The notes under the pieces: generated by a model
The model's database searches: none
What the model saw: the letters and a program-made list of their open reading frames with translations, nothing else
What the model was told of the DNA's origin: nothing
Part shown: piece by piece, positions 1 through 6,840 of the stretch
How positions within the stretch are numbered: the first letter of the stretch is position 1
How the letters are laid out: each line of letters begins with the position of its first letter
Made by a program: the position numbers and the translations under genes
NCBI GenBank assembly: GCA_027081495.1
Contig: JALWKJ010000123.1
Coordinates: 1 to 16,504 of the forward strand
Direction: 5' to 3'
Origin: Campylobacterales bacterium
GTDB taxonomy: Bacteria; Campylobacterota; Campylobacteria; Campylobacterales; QNZT01
Length of the DNA: 16,504 bases

Positions 1-2
1 TC

Positions 3-77
3 GCAGGACTCACCTTAGCGAATTTGAAAAAATCTGGTAATAATTATAAATTTTTTTCTAAGATAAGCGGAAAATAA
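3..77 (+). CDS. Possible C-terminal tail of a plus-strand gene cut by the left edge
   Basis: An open frame enters from the left edge and gives 24 residues, ending in FFSKISGK followed by two stops in a row (TAA TAA). It would converge on the slipin gene, and the two stops lie just before the hairpin at 84-102. The fragment is too short to assign to a family. Its only support is the uninterrupted frame, unremarkable codon use and the sensible convergent layout, so it may be chance. Confidence 0.3.
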   Translation, partial: AGLTLANLKKSGNNYKFFSKISGK

Positions 78-102
78 TAAAATGAAGGGATTTTATCCCT
101 TC
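71..102 (-). terminator. Intrinsic terminator of the slipin gene, stop codon in the loop
   Basis: A perfect 7-bp inverted repeat (GAAGGGA at 84-90, TCCCTTC at 96-102) has a 5-nt loop. On the minus strand it is followed by a T-rich stretch (ATTTTATTATTTT, 71-83), the layout of a Rho-independent terminator. The TAA stop of the slipin gene (93-95) lies inside the loop, so the last codons form one arm of the stem. On the plus strand there is no T-run after the stem, so it should act mainly on minus-strand transcripts. Confidence 0.65.
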
Positions 103-938
103 ATCCCTCCAAGAAGTCCTTTTATAGCGGTTTGTAAATCAGCCGGATAGACGACAAATTTACTGTTTTGGGATTGAGTCATTTTTTCAAGAGTGTTTAT
201 ATATCTGTCTCCAAGCAAAAACATCGTCGGCAGTTCTTTATCGGTTATGGCTTCGGAAACATTTTTGATCGCTTGCGCCGAAGCTTCCGAGAGAGCGATC
301 TGCGCTTGCGCCTCTTTTTTTGCAGCCTGAAGTTTTCCTTCGGCTTCCAGTATCATAGCGTTTTTAGCGCCTTCGGCTTTTGTTTCTATGGCTCTTCTTT
401 CTCTCTCCGCGGCCGCTTGTTGCTCCATTGCCTGTTGCATGGAAGGCGAGGGGGTAATGTCTTGAATTTCCACGGATTTTACGGTGATTCCCCAATCGGC
501 TACATCGTCGATTATTTGGTTTTTCAATTTCGATTTTATTACCTCTCTATTTGAAAGCGCTTCGTCAAGTTTCATTTCGCCGATGATCGATCTTAGCGTT
601 GTCGTTATAAGGTTTTGGATCGCTAGCTTGAAATCTTCTATACCGTACAGAGCGTTTTTTGGATTCGTAACCCGTATGAAAGCGACCGCGTTTGTTAATA
701 TGACCGCATTGTCTTTAGTGATGACCTCTTGTTGATCGATATCCAAAATGATATCCCTGGTTGAGATTTTTTGCCTGATAGTATCTATGAAGGGGATGAT
801 GATATTTAAACCGGGCGTTAGGGTGGCGTGGTATTTTCCAAGTCTCTCAACTACCCACTCTTCTCCTTGCGGTACTATTTTTACTCCCGCAAAAAGCGTA
901 ACAATTACGACAAACAGTAATACTATCAATACTTCCAT
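93..938 (-). CDS. SPFH/Band 7 membrane protein (slipin/QmcA-type stomatin homologue)
   Basis: This is a 281-residue membrane scaffold protein of the stomatin/prohibitin superfamily. An N-terminal hydrophobic segment (about residues 2-18) anchors it. The SPFH domain follows (about 20-190), with the typical stretches VPQGEEWVVERLGKY, PGLNIIIPFID and NREVIKSKL. Then comes an Ala/Glu/Lys-rich coiled coil (about 170-225; ERERRAIETKAEGAK), the usual oligomerisation region. The family forms large ring- or cage-like assemblies in the membrane and is linked to membrane microdomains and control of membrane proteases. The NfeD partner is immediately upstream on the same strand, the classical slipin-NfeD pairing. 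The ATG at 938 is preceded by AAAAAGGA. The gene ends in a terminator hairpin. The family is certain; the client or function in this organism is not visible. Confidence 0.93.
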   Translation of the reverse strand: MEVLIVLLFVVIVTLFAGVKIVPQGEEWVVERLGKYHATLTPGLNIIIPFIDTIRQKISTRDIILDIDQQEVITKDNAVILTNAVAFIRVTNPKNALYGIEDFKLAIQNLITTTLRSIIGEMKLDEALSNREVIKSKLKNQIIDDVADWGITVKSVEIQDITPSPSMQQAMEQQAAAERERRAIETKAEGAKNAMILEAEGKLQAAKKEAQAQIALSEASAQAIKNVSEAITDKELPTMFLLGDRYINTLEKMTQSQNSKFVVYPADLQTAIKGLLGGMKG

Positions 939-960
939 GAAAAATCCTTTTTATATAAAT

Positions 961-1001
961 TTGAGTCCGCTTAAAGAAGTATAATCTTTTATAGGACTCA
1001 A
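961..1001. repeat. Short inverted repeat between the NfeD and slipin genes, overlapping the NfeD stop
   Basis: TTGAGTCC (961-968) and GGACTCAA (994-1001) form an 8-bp inverted repeat around a 25-nt centre that contains a second short inverted repeat (AAAGA/TCTTT). The TGA stop of the NfeD gene (998-1000) is part of the stem. The same arm sequence recurs at 13408-13435, again over a stop codon, and resembles the ends of the larger repeats at 6009, 6722 and 11211. There is no T-run, so it is not a convincing terminator. It may modulate readthrough or mRNA stability between the two genes. Confidence 0.55.
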
Positions 1002-1450
1002 TTTGCTTTTTTTACCTTTATCATATTTCCAAGCGCTTTTACGCTTACTACCTCTTCGCCGCTTTTGATCGACTCATCTGAAGTGACTATCCACTCGCTG
1101 CTTCCAAGCACCGGTGTTTCAAAGCGCGCTTTCCCTCGACCAAAAGGCTCGATCTTTTCGATCGCCACTCCTTTTGTTCCGATACTTTCATCAGCCTGAC
1201 CGCTTTTTGTGAGCGTTTTGGGTTTGAATTTTTTAAACCACATATACTCGAAAAATATAGTAAAAACTATCCACCAAAAAATCTCCGTGCTAAAATCGGT
1301 ATTAAATATAAAATCGACTATCGAAACAAAAACGGCCGCCGCTCCAAACCATATGATTACAAATGAAGGTACGATAATTTCCGCAGCGATAAGAATGAAA
1401 CCTAAAGCCATCCAATGCCACCAAAGCGGATTAGTCAATATTTCATGCAT
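998..1450 (-). CDS. NfeD-family membrane protein, partner of the slipin
   Basis: This is a 150-residue short-form NfeD protein without the long ClpP-like protease domain. Its N-terminal half is very hydrophobic, with about three membrane spans (roughly residues 12-30, 32-48 and 56-72). The soluble C-terminal half (about 85-148) has the OB-fold character of NfeD C-domains, with IGTKGVA, GKARFETPV and GEEVVSVKALGNMIKV. NfeD proteins bind slipins and are thought to tether them or adjust their assembly. The slipin gene lies 59 nt downstream on the same strand. The chosen ATG (1450) has a good ribosome site (AAAGGAG, 6 nt upstream); a second ATG overlapping it by frame hits a stop at once. The stop is embedded in the 961-1001 inverted repeat. 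Confidence 0.9.
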   Translation of the reverse strand: MHEILTNPLWWHWMALGFILIAAEIIVPSFVIIWFGAAAVFVSIVDFIFNTDFSTEIFWWIVFTIFFEYMWFKKFKPKTLTKSGQADESIGTKGVAIEKIEPFGRGKARFETPVLGSSEWIVTSDESIKSGEEVVSVKALGNMIKVKKAN

Positions 1451-1475
1451 GAAACTCCTTTACGCCTTTGTATCG

Positions 1476-1481
1476 ATTATA
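1476..1481 (-). promoter_or_regulatory. Possible -10 box for nfeD-slipin
   Basis: A consensus TATAAT on the minus strand lies 26 nt upstream of the NfeD ATG, in the only gap between the glycosyltransferase stop and NfeD. There is no recognisable -35 box, only AT-rich DNA. It would let nfeD-slipin be transcribed independently of the htrA operon. Such hexamers arise easily in AT-rich sequence. Confidence 0.35.
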
Positions 1482-1490
1482 TAAAAAATA

Positions 1491-2603
1491 TTATAAAATT
1501 TTATTCTTATAAGCTTTTATCACCGCATCTTCATACTCTTTTACAATCACTCTCGGATCGTATCTTTTTTTCGTATGTTCTTGTATGGCGTTTTTGTCAA
1601 AATCGTGTTTTAAAGCTTTTTTGATCGTTTTAGATAGTTCTTTGGGATCGAATCTTTTTACCAAAAAACCGTTAAAACCGTTTTGTATGATCTCTTTATC
1701 CACACCCGGCGCCTCAAACGCCACAACGGGAAGCTTACAACCGTTGGCTTCCAAGACGACATTTGCAAAACCTTCATATCTTGAAGGAAGTATCAATAAA
1801 TCGGCATATCTCATATATAGATAAGGATTTTGACTAAAACCTTTAAAATATACTCTTTTTTCAAGAGCTTTTTGCTTTAGCGAGGATTGCAACTCTTTTT
1901 TTAAGCTGCCTTCACCCAAAATCGTAACGACAAATCTATCATCTAAGCGGCTCATAGCGTCAATTAGCAGATCGTATCCTTTTTGATGTTCTATTCTGCC
2001 TATGCTTAGGAGGTTTATTTTTGATTTATCGAAGCATTCGGGTCTATTTTCGCAAAAGATTTTTTCCGTTTTATCGAGCGCCAAGGGGTTATAGATGACC
2101 TTGATCTTTTTATCGACAATTTTGTAGTTTTGCGTAAGATCTTTTTTCATGAAGTTTGATTGAGCGATGATCAAGTCGAAATTTTTATAAATATTTTTAT
2201 AAAGCCAATCAAACAAAAGGGGATATTTTTCCGATCTGTTTTGGATCGATACGGTGTTTGATTCTCTTGCGACAAAGAGAGTTTTTTTGGGAAAAAACGG
2301 TTTTAAGATACAGATTAAGAGATTTAGATGTCCAAGGGTTGAAAATAGAATATCTGGTTTTTTTGATCTTATCAATTTTATCAATTTATAAATCGCGTAT
2401 CTTAACTGTTTTGATTTTAGATCAAAAATTTCTATATCTTTTGGAATCTGAGATAAAAACTCCCCCTCTTTTTTTACAAGCGCTAATTTACAAGCGAATT
2501 TGTCTCTATCCATATATCTCATGATCGTAAGCATTACTCGTTGCGATCCGCCTCCTTCCAGCGAAGGGAGTACAAAAAGGATTGTTTTTCTTTTTTGATT
2601 CAT
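1491..2603 (-). CDS. GT4-family (GT-B fold) glycosyltransferase
   Basis: This 370-residue retaining glycosyltransferase resembles lipooligosaccharide, capsule and O-antigen enzymes. The N-terminal Rossmann domain carries the glycine-rich loop LEGGGSQRVML (about 15-25). The C-terminal nucleotide-sugar domain carries SIGRIEHQKGYDLLIDA (about 200-216, with Arg203 and Lys208) and the EX7E signature from E277 to E285, followed by VVAFEAPGVDKEII. There is no signal peptide or membrane span, so it acts at the cytoplasmic face. Its ATG overlaps the sensor kinase stop by 4 nt (ATGA), implying translational coupling. Donor and acceptor cannot be deduced. The coupling suggests surface glycan synthesis may be co-expressed with the HtrA/two-component envelope response. 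Confidence 0.9.
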   Translation of the reverse strand: MNQKRKTILFVLPSLEGGGSQRVMLTIMRYMDRDKFACKLALVKKEGEFLSQIPKDIEIFDLKSKQLRYAIYKLIKLIRSKKPDILFSTLGHLNLLICILKPFFPKKTLFVARESNTVSIQNRSEKYPLLFDWLYKNIYKNFDLIIAQSNFMKKDLTQNYKIVDKKIKVIYNPLALDKTEKIFCENRPECFDKSKINLLSIGRIEHQKGYDLLIDAMSRLDDRFVVTILGEGSLKKELQSSLKQKALEKRVYFKGFSQNPYLYMRYADLLILPSRYEGFANVVLEANGCKLPVVAFEAPGVDKEIIQNGFNGFLVKRFDPKELSKTIKKALKHDFDKNAIQEHTKKRYDPRVIVKEYEDAVIKAYKNKIL

Positions 2604-3829
2604 TTTTTCTCTTGTTGGAGGTTTATCTCAAAAATATTTTTACCGTTTTCGTGTTTGTATGCGAGGGTTGAGTTATGAATATCTAGTATGGATTTAACGA
2701 TATAGAGTCCAAGACCGAATCCGCTGTTTTTTTTCTCTTCCTGAGAGAACGGTTCGGTGTAATATGAAAGAGGATGTTTTAACGCTTTTGCTTTTGATAT
2801 GATCATGATCTTTTTCGGAGAGGCTTTTATGATAGCTTTGTTGTCGCTGCTAAACTTAAAGGCGTTGTCGATGAGATTTTTGAGCACGATCGTAAAATGT
2901 TCGGGATCGACGGTTAGTCTGAAATTTCCGTATTGTTTTATAATCCTATCTTCTTTACATAAAAGTAGTTTTTTTACTCTTTGAACGAGCGAATCGAAAG
3001 AGACTATCTGAGGATTTAGTTTTATATTTTTGGATGTTAGTTTTTCAACCTGAGCTAGTTCGGTTATGATTTCGTTCATTCTCTCAAAAGTATTTATGAG
3101 TATTTTTTTATCTTCAAAATCTTCGATATCTTCTACCAAAATTCGCCCCTTTGTGATAGGAGTTTTAAGTTCGTGCATCATGTTTCTCATAAAAAGGTTT
3201 TTTGATTCCATCTGCTCCTTTATAGAGGAGACTGCTTTTTTGAAAGTCGCCGCGATTTTTCCTATTTCGTCGTTACCGTAATCGTTTATTTTAAGATCGA
3301 GATCCCCTTTTGCGAATTTTTGCACCTCTTTGTCAAGCTCTTTTAGCGGAGAGAGTTTTTTTCTTAAAACGGTATATATAAATGTTAAGATACCGCTAAA
3401 AAGCGCTAGTAAAATAAGCGCGATCTCCTGTTTATACTCTTTTGGTTTCATATCTTTTAGCATAAGGTTATATCCGAGGCTTTGTACATAGATGTATCTA
3501 TTTTTACCTTTTGTGTAGATTCTAACTCTTCCGAAAATCGTATTTTTTATATATAGAAGTTTCGCGTGTTGGAGTATGTCAAGCCTTTTTTGCGGATTGT
3601 CTATCAGTTTGACCGAAAAGTGTTTATATCTTTTTTGAAGATCTTCTTCATCGGGTAGAAACTGAAGCCCCGATAAAAAAGCGTCGGCTATAAGAGAGTA
3701 TCTTTGCTGTTGGTTTTCGATATATCTCTCTTTTTCAAGTCTTGCAAATAGTAAAAAAGTACTTATGACTCCTAAAAAGGCTATTACGAAAATCGTATTG
3801 ATAAAAGCTATTATGGATATGTTTTTCAT
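2600..3829 (-). CDS. Membrane sensor histidine kinase (ArsS/CprS-like)
   Basis: About 409 residues. TM1 lies near residues 4-27, a periplasmic sensor region of about 105 residues follows, and TM2 is near 136-154. Then come a HAMP-like linker, the phosphoacceptor H-box MMHELKTPITKGR (His219) and a catalytic domain with N-box NLIDNAFKF and G-box GFGLGLYIVK. The usual G1 DxG motif is not visible: the stretch ISKAKALKHPLSYYTEPF runs where it should be. Shortened ATP-lid regions occur in epsilonproteobacterial relatives. I prefer the ATG at 3829, where it overlaps the regulator stop as TGATG with AAAAGAG just before it. A GTG at 3850 would add seven residues. The gene lies directly after its cognate regulator and htrA, matching what I remember of the Campylobacter htrA-cprR-cprS order; orthology is inferred. 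Confidence 0.9.
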   Translation of the reverse strand: MKNISIIAFINTIFVIAFLGVISTFLLFARLEKERYIENQQQRYSLIADAFLSGLQFLPDEEDLQKRYKHFSVKLIDNPQKRLDILQHAKLLYIKNTIFGRVRIYTKGKNRYIYVQSLGYNLMLKDMKPKEYKQEIALILLALFSGILTFIYTVLRKKLSPLKELDKEVQKFAKGDLDLKINDYGNDEIGKIAATFKKAVSSIKEQMESKNLFMRNMMHELKTPITKGRILVEDIEDFEDKKILINTFERMNEIITELAQVEKLTSKNIKLNPQIVSFDSLVQRVKKLLLCKEDRIIKQYGNFRLTVDPEHFTIVLKNLIDNAFKFSSDNKAIIKASPKKIMIISKAKALKHPLSYYTEPFSQEEKKNSGFGLGLYIVKSILDIHNSTLAYKHENGKNIFEINLQQEKK

Positions 3830-4518
3830 CAACTCTTTTGAAGAGGACACAAAAGTTGATAGCCGACGCCTCGTACGGATTTTATATATGTGTGGTCTGG
3901 ATCGTATTTCGCTATTTTGCTTCTAATCTTGGAAACCATAACATCGACATTTTTAAAACTGCTGTCATCGTTTATAAATTCACTTTGATAGATGATATCC
4001 GCTCTTGAGACTACGCCGTTTTTATGTTTAATAAGATTTGAGAGTATGTCAAATTCCGCCGGGGTCAATGGAAGTTGATGTCCTTTAAATGTTATCATCA
4101 TGCCCTCTTCATTAACTTCAAAAAGCTTTTTTTCTCGCTCTTTTTTCTCGTCGCTTTTATTGTGGCGGCGAAGAATAGATTTGATTCTAGCTTCAAGCTC
4201 TCTAGGGTTGTAGGGCTTTGGAAGATAGTCGTCCGCGCCTCTTTCAAGTCCGACCACTTTATCGACGATGTCGTCTCTTGCAGAGGATATGATCACGGGA
4301 ATATCGGAGATTTTTCTAATCTTTCGCAAAAGCTCCAATCCATCCATGCCGGGCAGGGTAAGATCGAGAATCAGTAATTTATAATTTCCGATTTCCAATT
4401 TGCTAAGACCGATGTACGGATCTTCCGCATTTGTTACATTTATATCGAATTTTGCCAAATATTTTATGATAATTCTAGCAAGTTCGGGATCGTCTTCGAT
4501 CATCAGTACATCGATCAT
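3829..4518 (-). CDS. OmpR/PhoB-family response regulator (CprR-like)
   Basis: This 229-residue two-domain regulator has a complete receiver: acidic pocket E8, D9 and D10, phosphoacceptor D52 in LILDLTLPG, S79 and K101 in DDYLPKPYNP. The C-terminal winged-helix domain (about 130-226) has LTPAEFDILSNLIKHKNGVVSR and YIKSVRGVGYQL. It starts 9 nt after htrA; the htrA stop TAA is fused into its ribosome site (TAAGGAG), a strong sign of one operon. Its stop overlaps the kinase ATG. Campylobacter CprR is reported to control htrA and envelope genes, so feedback on the upstream htrA promoter is plausible here. This is inferred from synteny, not from a visible operator. Confidence 0.93.
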   Translation of the reverse strand: MIDVLMIEDDPELARIIIKYLAKFDINVTNAEDPYIGLSKLEIGNYKLLILDLTLPGMDGLELLRKIRKISDIPVIISSARDDIVDKVVGLERGADDYLPKPYNPRELEARIKSILRRHNKSDEKKEREKKLFEVNEEGMMITFKGHQLPLTPAEFDILSNLIKHKNGVVSRADIIYQSEFINDDSSFKNVDVMVSKIRSKIAKYDPDHTYIKSVRGVGYQLLCPLQKS

Positions 4519-4527
4519 ACAATCTCC

Positions 4528-5895
4528 TTATTTTATTACCAGCATCAAAATCGTTCCATATCTGTTGACATAGATTCTTTTCGGGCGTTTTTTGTACATT
4601 TTAAGCGCATCTTGCAGATCGCCGATAGAAGCTATGGTCTTATCTTCGATTTGGATTATAACATCTCCGGCTTGAAAACCCACTTTCTCGGCTTTTGAAA
4701 GAGGTTTTATATCTTCTATAAGCACTCCTTCGAGATTTGAGGGTATTCGATACCGATACCTTGTATTCGTACTAAGCGCTACGATTTGCATTCCGCTGAA
4801 AATCTCTTTAGTGTTTTGATCGAAAAATAGAGTGTCTCTTGATGCTAGTGTCACATCTATCGTGATATTTTTTTTGTCTCTTTCAATTTTAAGTTCGACT
4901 TTTTGATGCGGTTTATGCGACGCGATAGCTTGTTTGAGATCGGTAGCGTTTTTTATCTTTTTAGAATCCACTTCATATATGAGATCACCTCTTTTTAACT
5001 CATACTTTTGGGCGGGTGAATTCGGCTCGACGGTGATGATCACGGCGCCTTGTTTGTGATTGTAAACGCTTTTGTACTCTTTAGTTACATCCGAGATACT
5101 AACGCCTATATATCCTCTTGTAACTTTTCCGTTTTTTATTAGATGCGTCGTAACATTTTTTACCATATCTACGGCGATCGCAAAACCGATTCCGTTGTTT
5201 CCTCCGCTTCTGGAAATTATAACGCTGTTTATGCCGATAAGAGCTCCGCGACTGTCAACGAGAGCGCCGCCCGAATTTCCGGGATTGATCGACGCGTCCG
5301 TTTGGATAAAATTTTCATATTGGTTTATACCGACCCTATTTTTATTTAAAGCGGAGATAATTCCCTGTGTGACGCTTTCGCCTACGCCGAAAGGATTTCC
5401 TACGGCAAATACGACATCGCCTACTTTTAGATTTTTTGCGTCGGCCAACTTGACGGGAGTTAAATTGTCCGCCTCAATTTTTATAACCGCTAGATCGCTC
5501 TCTTTGTCCGTACCTATCAGCTTTGCGTTATATTCATCTTTTGAACCGGGAAGCGTAACCGTGATATCATCGGCGTTTTCAATTACATGATTGTTTGTAA
5601 CGATATATCCGTCTTTTGTCAAAATCACTCCGGATCCAAGAGAGTTCGGTTTTTTGGAATAAGGGAGCGGGTATGGATATGAAGGAGGGTATGCTCTATA
5701 GTTTTGAACCTTTTTTGTCGTCGAAATATTTACAACACTCTTTACTACATCTTTTATTCCGTCATGAAAAGAGAGAACTTCATTCATTCCGGAGGGCTCG
5801 ATATGTTTAGGATTCGAGGCTGCGTAATCGAAGTGAACTTCATTTGCGCAGAGCGTAACCATAAACAATGATGTAAATGCCATTATTTTTTTCAT
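4528..5895 (-). CDS. htrA: HtrA/DegP periplasmic serine protease and chaperone
   Basis: This Do/DegQ-type protease of about 455 residues degrades or refolds misfolded envelope proteins. It has an N-terminal signal peptide (MKKIMAFTSLFMVTLCANE) and a trypsin-like domain with the complete triad: His103 in TNNHVIENADD, Asp134 in KESDLAVIKI and Ser208 in NPGNSGGALVD. Two PDZ domains follow (roughly 265-345 and 365-450; RGYIGVSISDV, VIIQIEDKTI). A Tyr/Pro-rich loop (residues 65-83) lies ahead of the catalytic core, where LA-loop sequence is expected. The frame is open to an ATG at 5940, but I chose 5895: it begins the signal peptide and has AAGGAA 8 nt upstream, and a TATAAT box falls inside the longer version. 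Downstream genes are coupled to it. Confidence 0.96.
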   Translation of the reverse strand: MKKIMAFTSLFMVTLCANEVHFDYAASNPKHIEPSGMNEVLSFHDGIKDVVKSVVNISTTKKVQNYRAYPPSYPYPLPYSKKPNSLGSGVILTKDGYIVTNNHVIENADDITVTLPGSKDEYNAKLIGTDKESDLAVIKIEADNLTPVKLADAKNLKVGDVVFAVGNPFGVGESVTQGIISALNKNRVGINQYENFIQTDASINPGNSGGALVDSRGALIGINSVIISRSGGNNGIGFAIAVDMVKNVTTHLIKNGKVTRGYIGVSISDVTKEYKSVYNHKQGAVIITVEPNSPAQKYELKRGDLIYEVDSKKIKNATDLKQAIASHKPHQKVELKIERDKKNITIDVTLASRDTLFFDQNTKEIFSGMQIVALSTNTRYRYRIPSNLEGVLIEDIKPLSKAEKVGFQAGDVIIQIEDKTIASIGDLQDALKMYKKRPKRIYVNRYGTILMLVIK

Positions 5896-5925
5896 GTTAA
5901 TATTTCCTTTATAAAAGTTATGTTT

Positions 5926-5931
5926 ATTATA
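5926..5931 (-). promoter_or_regulatory. htrA -10 box
   Basis: TATAAT on the minus strand is preceded by a T-rich stretch (TTTCTTTTT) in the -35 region, the style of sigma-70 promoters in Campylobacterota, which often lack a defined -35 hexamer. It lies about 30 nt upstream of the AAGGAA-ATG start chosen for htrA, and supports that start over the longer frame. It probably drives htrA, the two-component genes and the glycosyltransferase. Confidence 0.55.
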
Positions 5932-6008
5932 GTCCGTCATGATTAACTAAAAAGAAATATCGGTTAATGTTATGTAAATAAGTAAAAAGCTCTTTTTGAA
6001 GGTGTGAT

Positions 6009-6114
6009 GATCGAGTTCTCTGAAAAACGATGTATCCATCACGGCTTCACGGCAGGGTTTTTGAATTTGTCCCTGCCGCTGTAGATGTTATTTGAGAATT
6101 CAGAGAACTCAATC
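6009..6114. repeat. Structured intergenic repeat, copy A
   Basis: The outer arms are GATCGAGTTCTCTGAA (6009-6024) and its complement (6099-6114), 16 positions with one mismatch. Inside is CGGCAGGG (6050-6057) paired perfectly with CCCTGCCG (6071-6078). ACGG (6041-6044) can pair with CTGT (6079-6082), leaving CTTCA bulged, and AGATGTT follows at 6083-6089. The core ACGGCTTCACGGC is identical to copy C. It fills the gap between the stop of the 6120-6647 gene (5 nt away) and the htrA promoter. No T-run flanks either end, so it is not an intrinsic terminator. Orientation, and whether it is transcribed for a function, are unknown. Confidence 0.8.
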
Positions 6115-6119
6115 AAAAG

Positions 6120-6647
6120 TTATTTAAATTTTTCTTCGAGTTCTTTTATATCTTTTGCAAATGAGATCGATTTTACTTTTTTATTTTCAACTCCTACAAT
6201 CATGACGCTATCTTTATGAGAGGGGTCGGCAAAAAGTTTTGAGATCTTCTCTTCATATATCAAAATAACGGGATATTCGCTTTTTTTTAGTTCGGGCATC
6301 GCAAATGCGTTTCTTATGACGGTGGGCATGGCGTGGATATCGGCTATATATATCGCCTCGTTCGTACTTAGAAAATCCTGGGGTTTTTGTTTTAGAAAAT
6401 TTCTTACTATATGCGCGCTTTTTTTTGCGAATGTAAAAATCATGGTTTTTGTTCCCGCTTCAAGAGAGTGGCTTTTGTCAAATTGATCGGGAAGAGTAAA
6501 ATCTATAACCGAATCCAATTTCATAGGAGAGGGTGTTGAAGAAGCCGAGTATTTAGTCGGATCGTAGTTTTCTTTAGAGTTTAAAAAGAAAAAAACTCCT
6601 CCGGCTATCAGCAAAAGCGCAACAAGAGCGAGTACAATTTTTTTCAT
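6120..6647 (-). CDS. Membrane-anchored periplasmic protein, thioredoxin-like fold without cysteines
   Basis: 175 residues, function not recognised. A single N-terminal hydrophobic segment (about 4-21) with basic start MKK suggests an uncleaved anchor or signal peptide placing the rest in the periplasm. The stretch VIDFTLPDQFDKSHSL looks like the opening of AhpC/TSA or ResA-type thioredoxin-fold proteins, followed by a strand (KTMIFTFAKKSAHIV) where a CxxC would normally sit. The protein contains no cysteine, so no thiol redox chemistry is possible; a binding or structural role is more likely. The ATG at 6647 has AAGGAT upstream and its own promoter-like sequence. It is flanked on both sides by copies of the structured repeat. 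Confidence 0.75.
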   Translation of the reverse strand: MKKIVLALVALLLIAGGVFFFLNSKENYDPTKYSASSTPSPMKLDSVIDFTLPDQFDKSHSLEAGTKTMIFTFAKKSAHIVRNFLKQKPQDFLSTNEAIYIADIHAMPTVIRNAFAMPELKKSEYPVILIYEEKISKLFADPSHKDSVMIVGVENKKVKSISFAKDIKELEEKFK

Positions 6648-6676
6648 ATTTTATCCTTATATGTTTTTGGAGAAGG

Positions 6677-6706
6677 ATTGTATCATATTGAGGTTAATGA
6701 AAGCAA
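6677..6706 (-). promoter_or_regulatory. Promoter of the thioredoxin-fold gene
   Basis: On the minus strand TTGCTT (6701-6706) and TACAAT (6677-6682) are separated by 18 nt, a fair sigma-70 pair. The -10 box lies about 30 nt upstream of the ATG at 6647. The element sits between that gene and repeat copy B. Confidence 0.5.
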
Positions 6707-6721
6707 ACGATACTCGCGATT

Positions 6722-6833
6722 GAGGTCTTTGAAAAAATGATCTATCTATCGAACGGTTTTGCGGCGGGTTCCCAAAATTTGGGACAAATTTAGAGCCTGC
6801 CGCCGTAGATGTTATTTATTTTTTAGAAACCTC
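6722..6833. repeat. Structured intergenic repeat, copy B
   Basis: Outer arms at 6722-6736 (GAGGTCTTTGAAAAA) and 6819-6833 pair over 15 positions: 12 Watson-Crick, two G-T and one mismatch. The inner stem GCGGCGGG (6761-6768) pairs with CCTGCCGC (6796-6803). An extra small hairpin (TCCCAAA/TTTGGGA) sits in the apical loop. ACGG precedes the inner stem, and CCGT then AGATGTT (6807-6813) follow it, as in the other copies. It begins 7 nt after the stop of the octaheme cytochrome gene and ends upstream of the promoter at 6677. It is the most diverged of the three copies but keeps the same architecture. Confidence 0.78.
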
Positions 6834-6840
6834 TATTATT

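Noticed and set aside
168..554. 128-codon plus-strand frame opposite the slipin gene
   Set aside because: Low-complexity Phe/Arg/Ser translation and fully antisense to a well-supported SPFH gene.
5072..5590. 172-codon open frame on the plus strand opposite htrA
   Set aside because: Antisense to the strongly conserved HtrA catalytic and first PDZ regions; composition is a mirror of the real gene, with no domain or ribosome site.
5983..5998. AAAAAGCTCTTTTT palindrome upstream of htrA as a terminator
   Set aside because: Only A-T pairs around one G-C, 2-nt loop; too weak and typical of AT-rich spacer.
6009..6114. Repeat copy A as an intrinsic terminator
   Set aside because: The stem is not followed by a T-run on either strand, and the conserved core and internal loop are not expected of a simple terminator.
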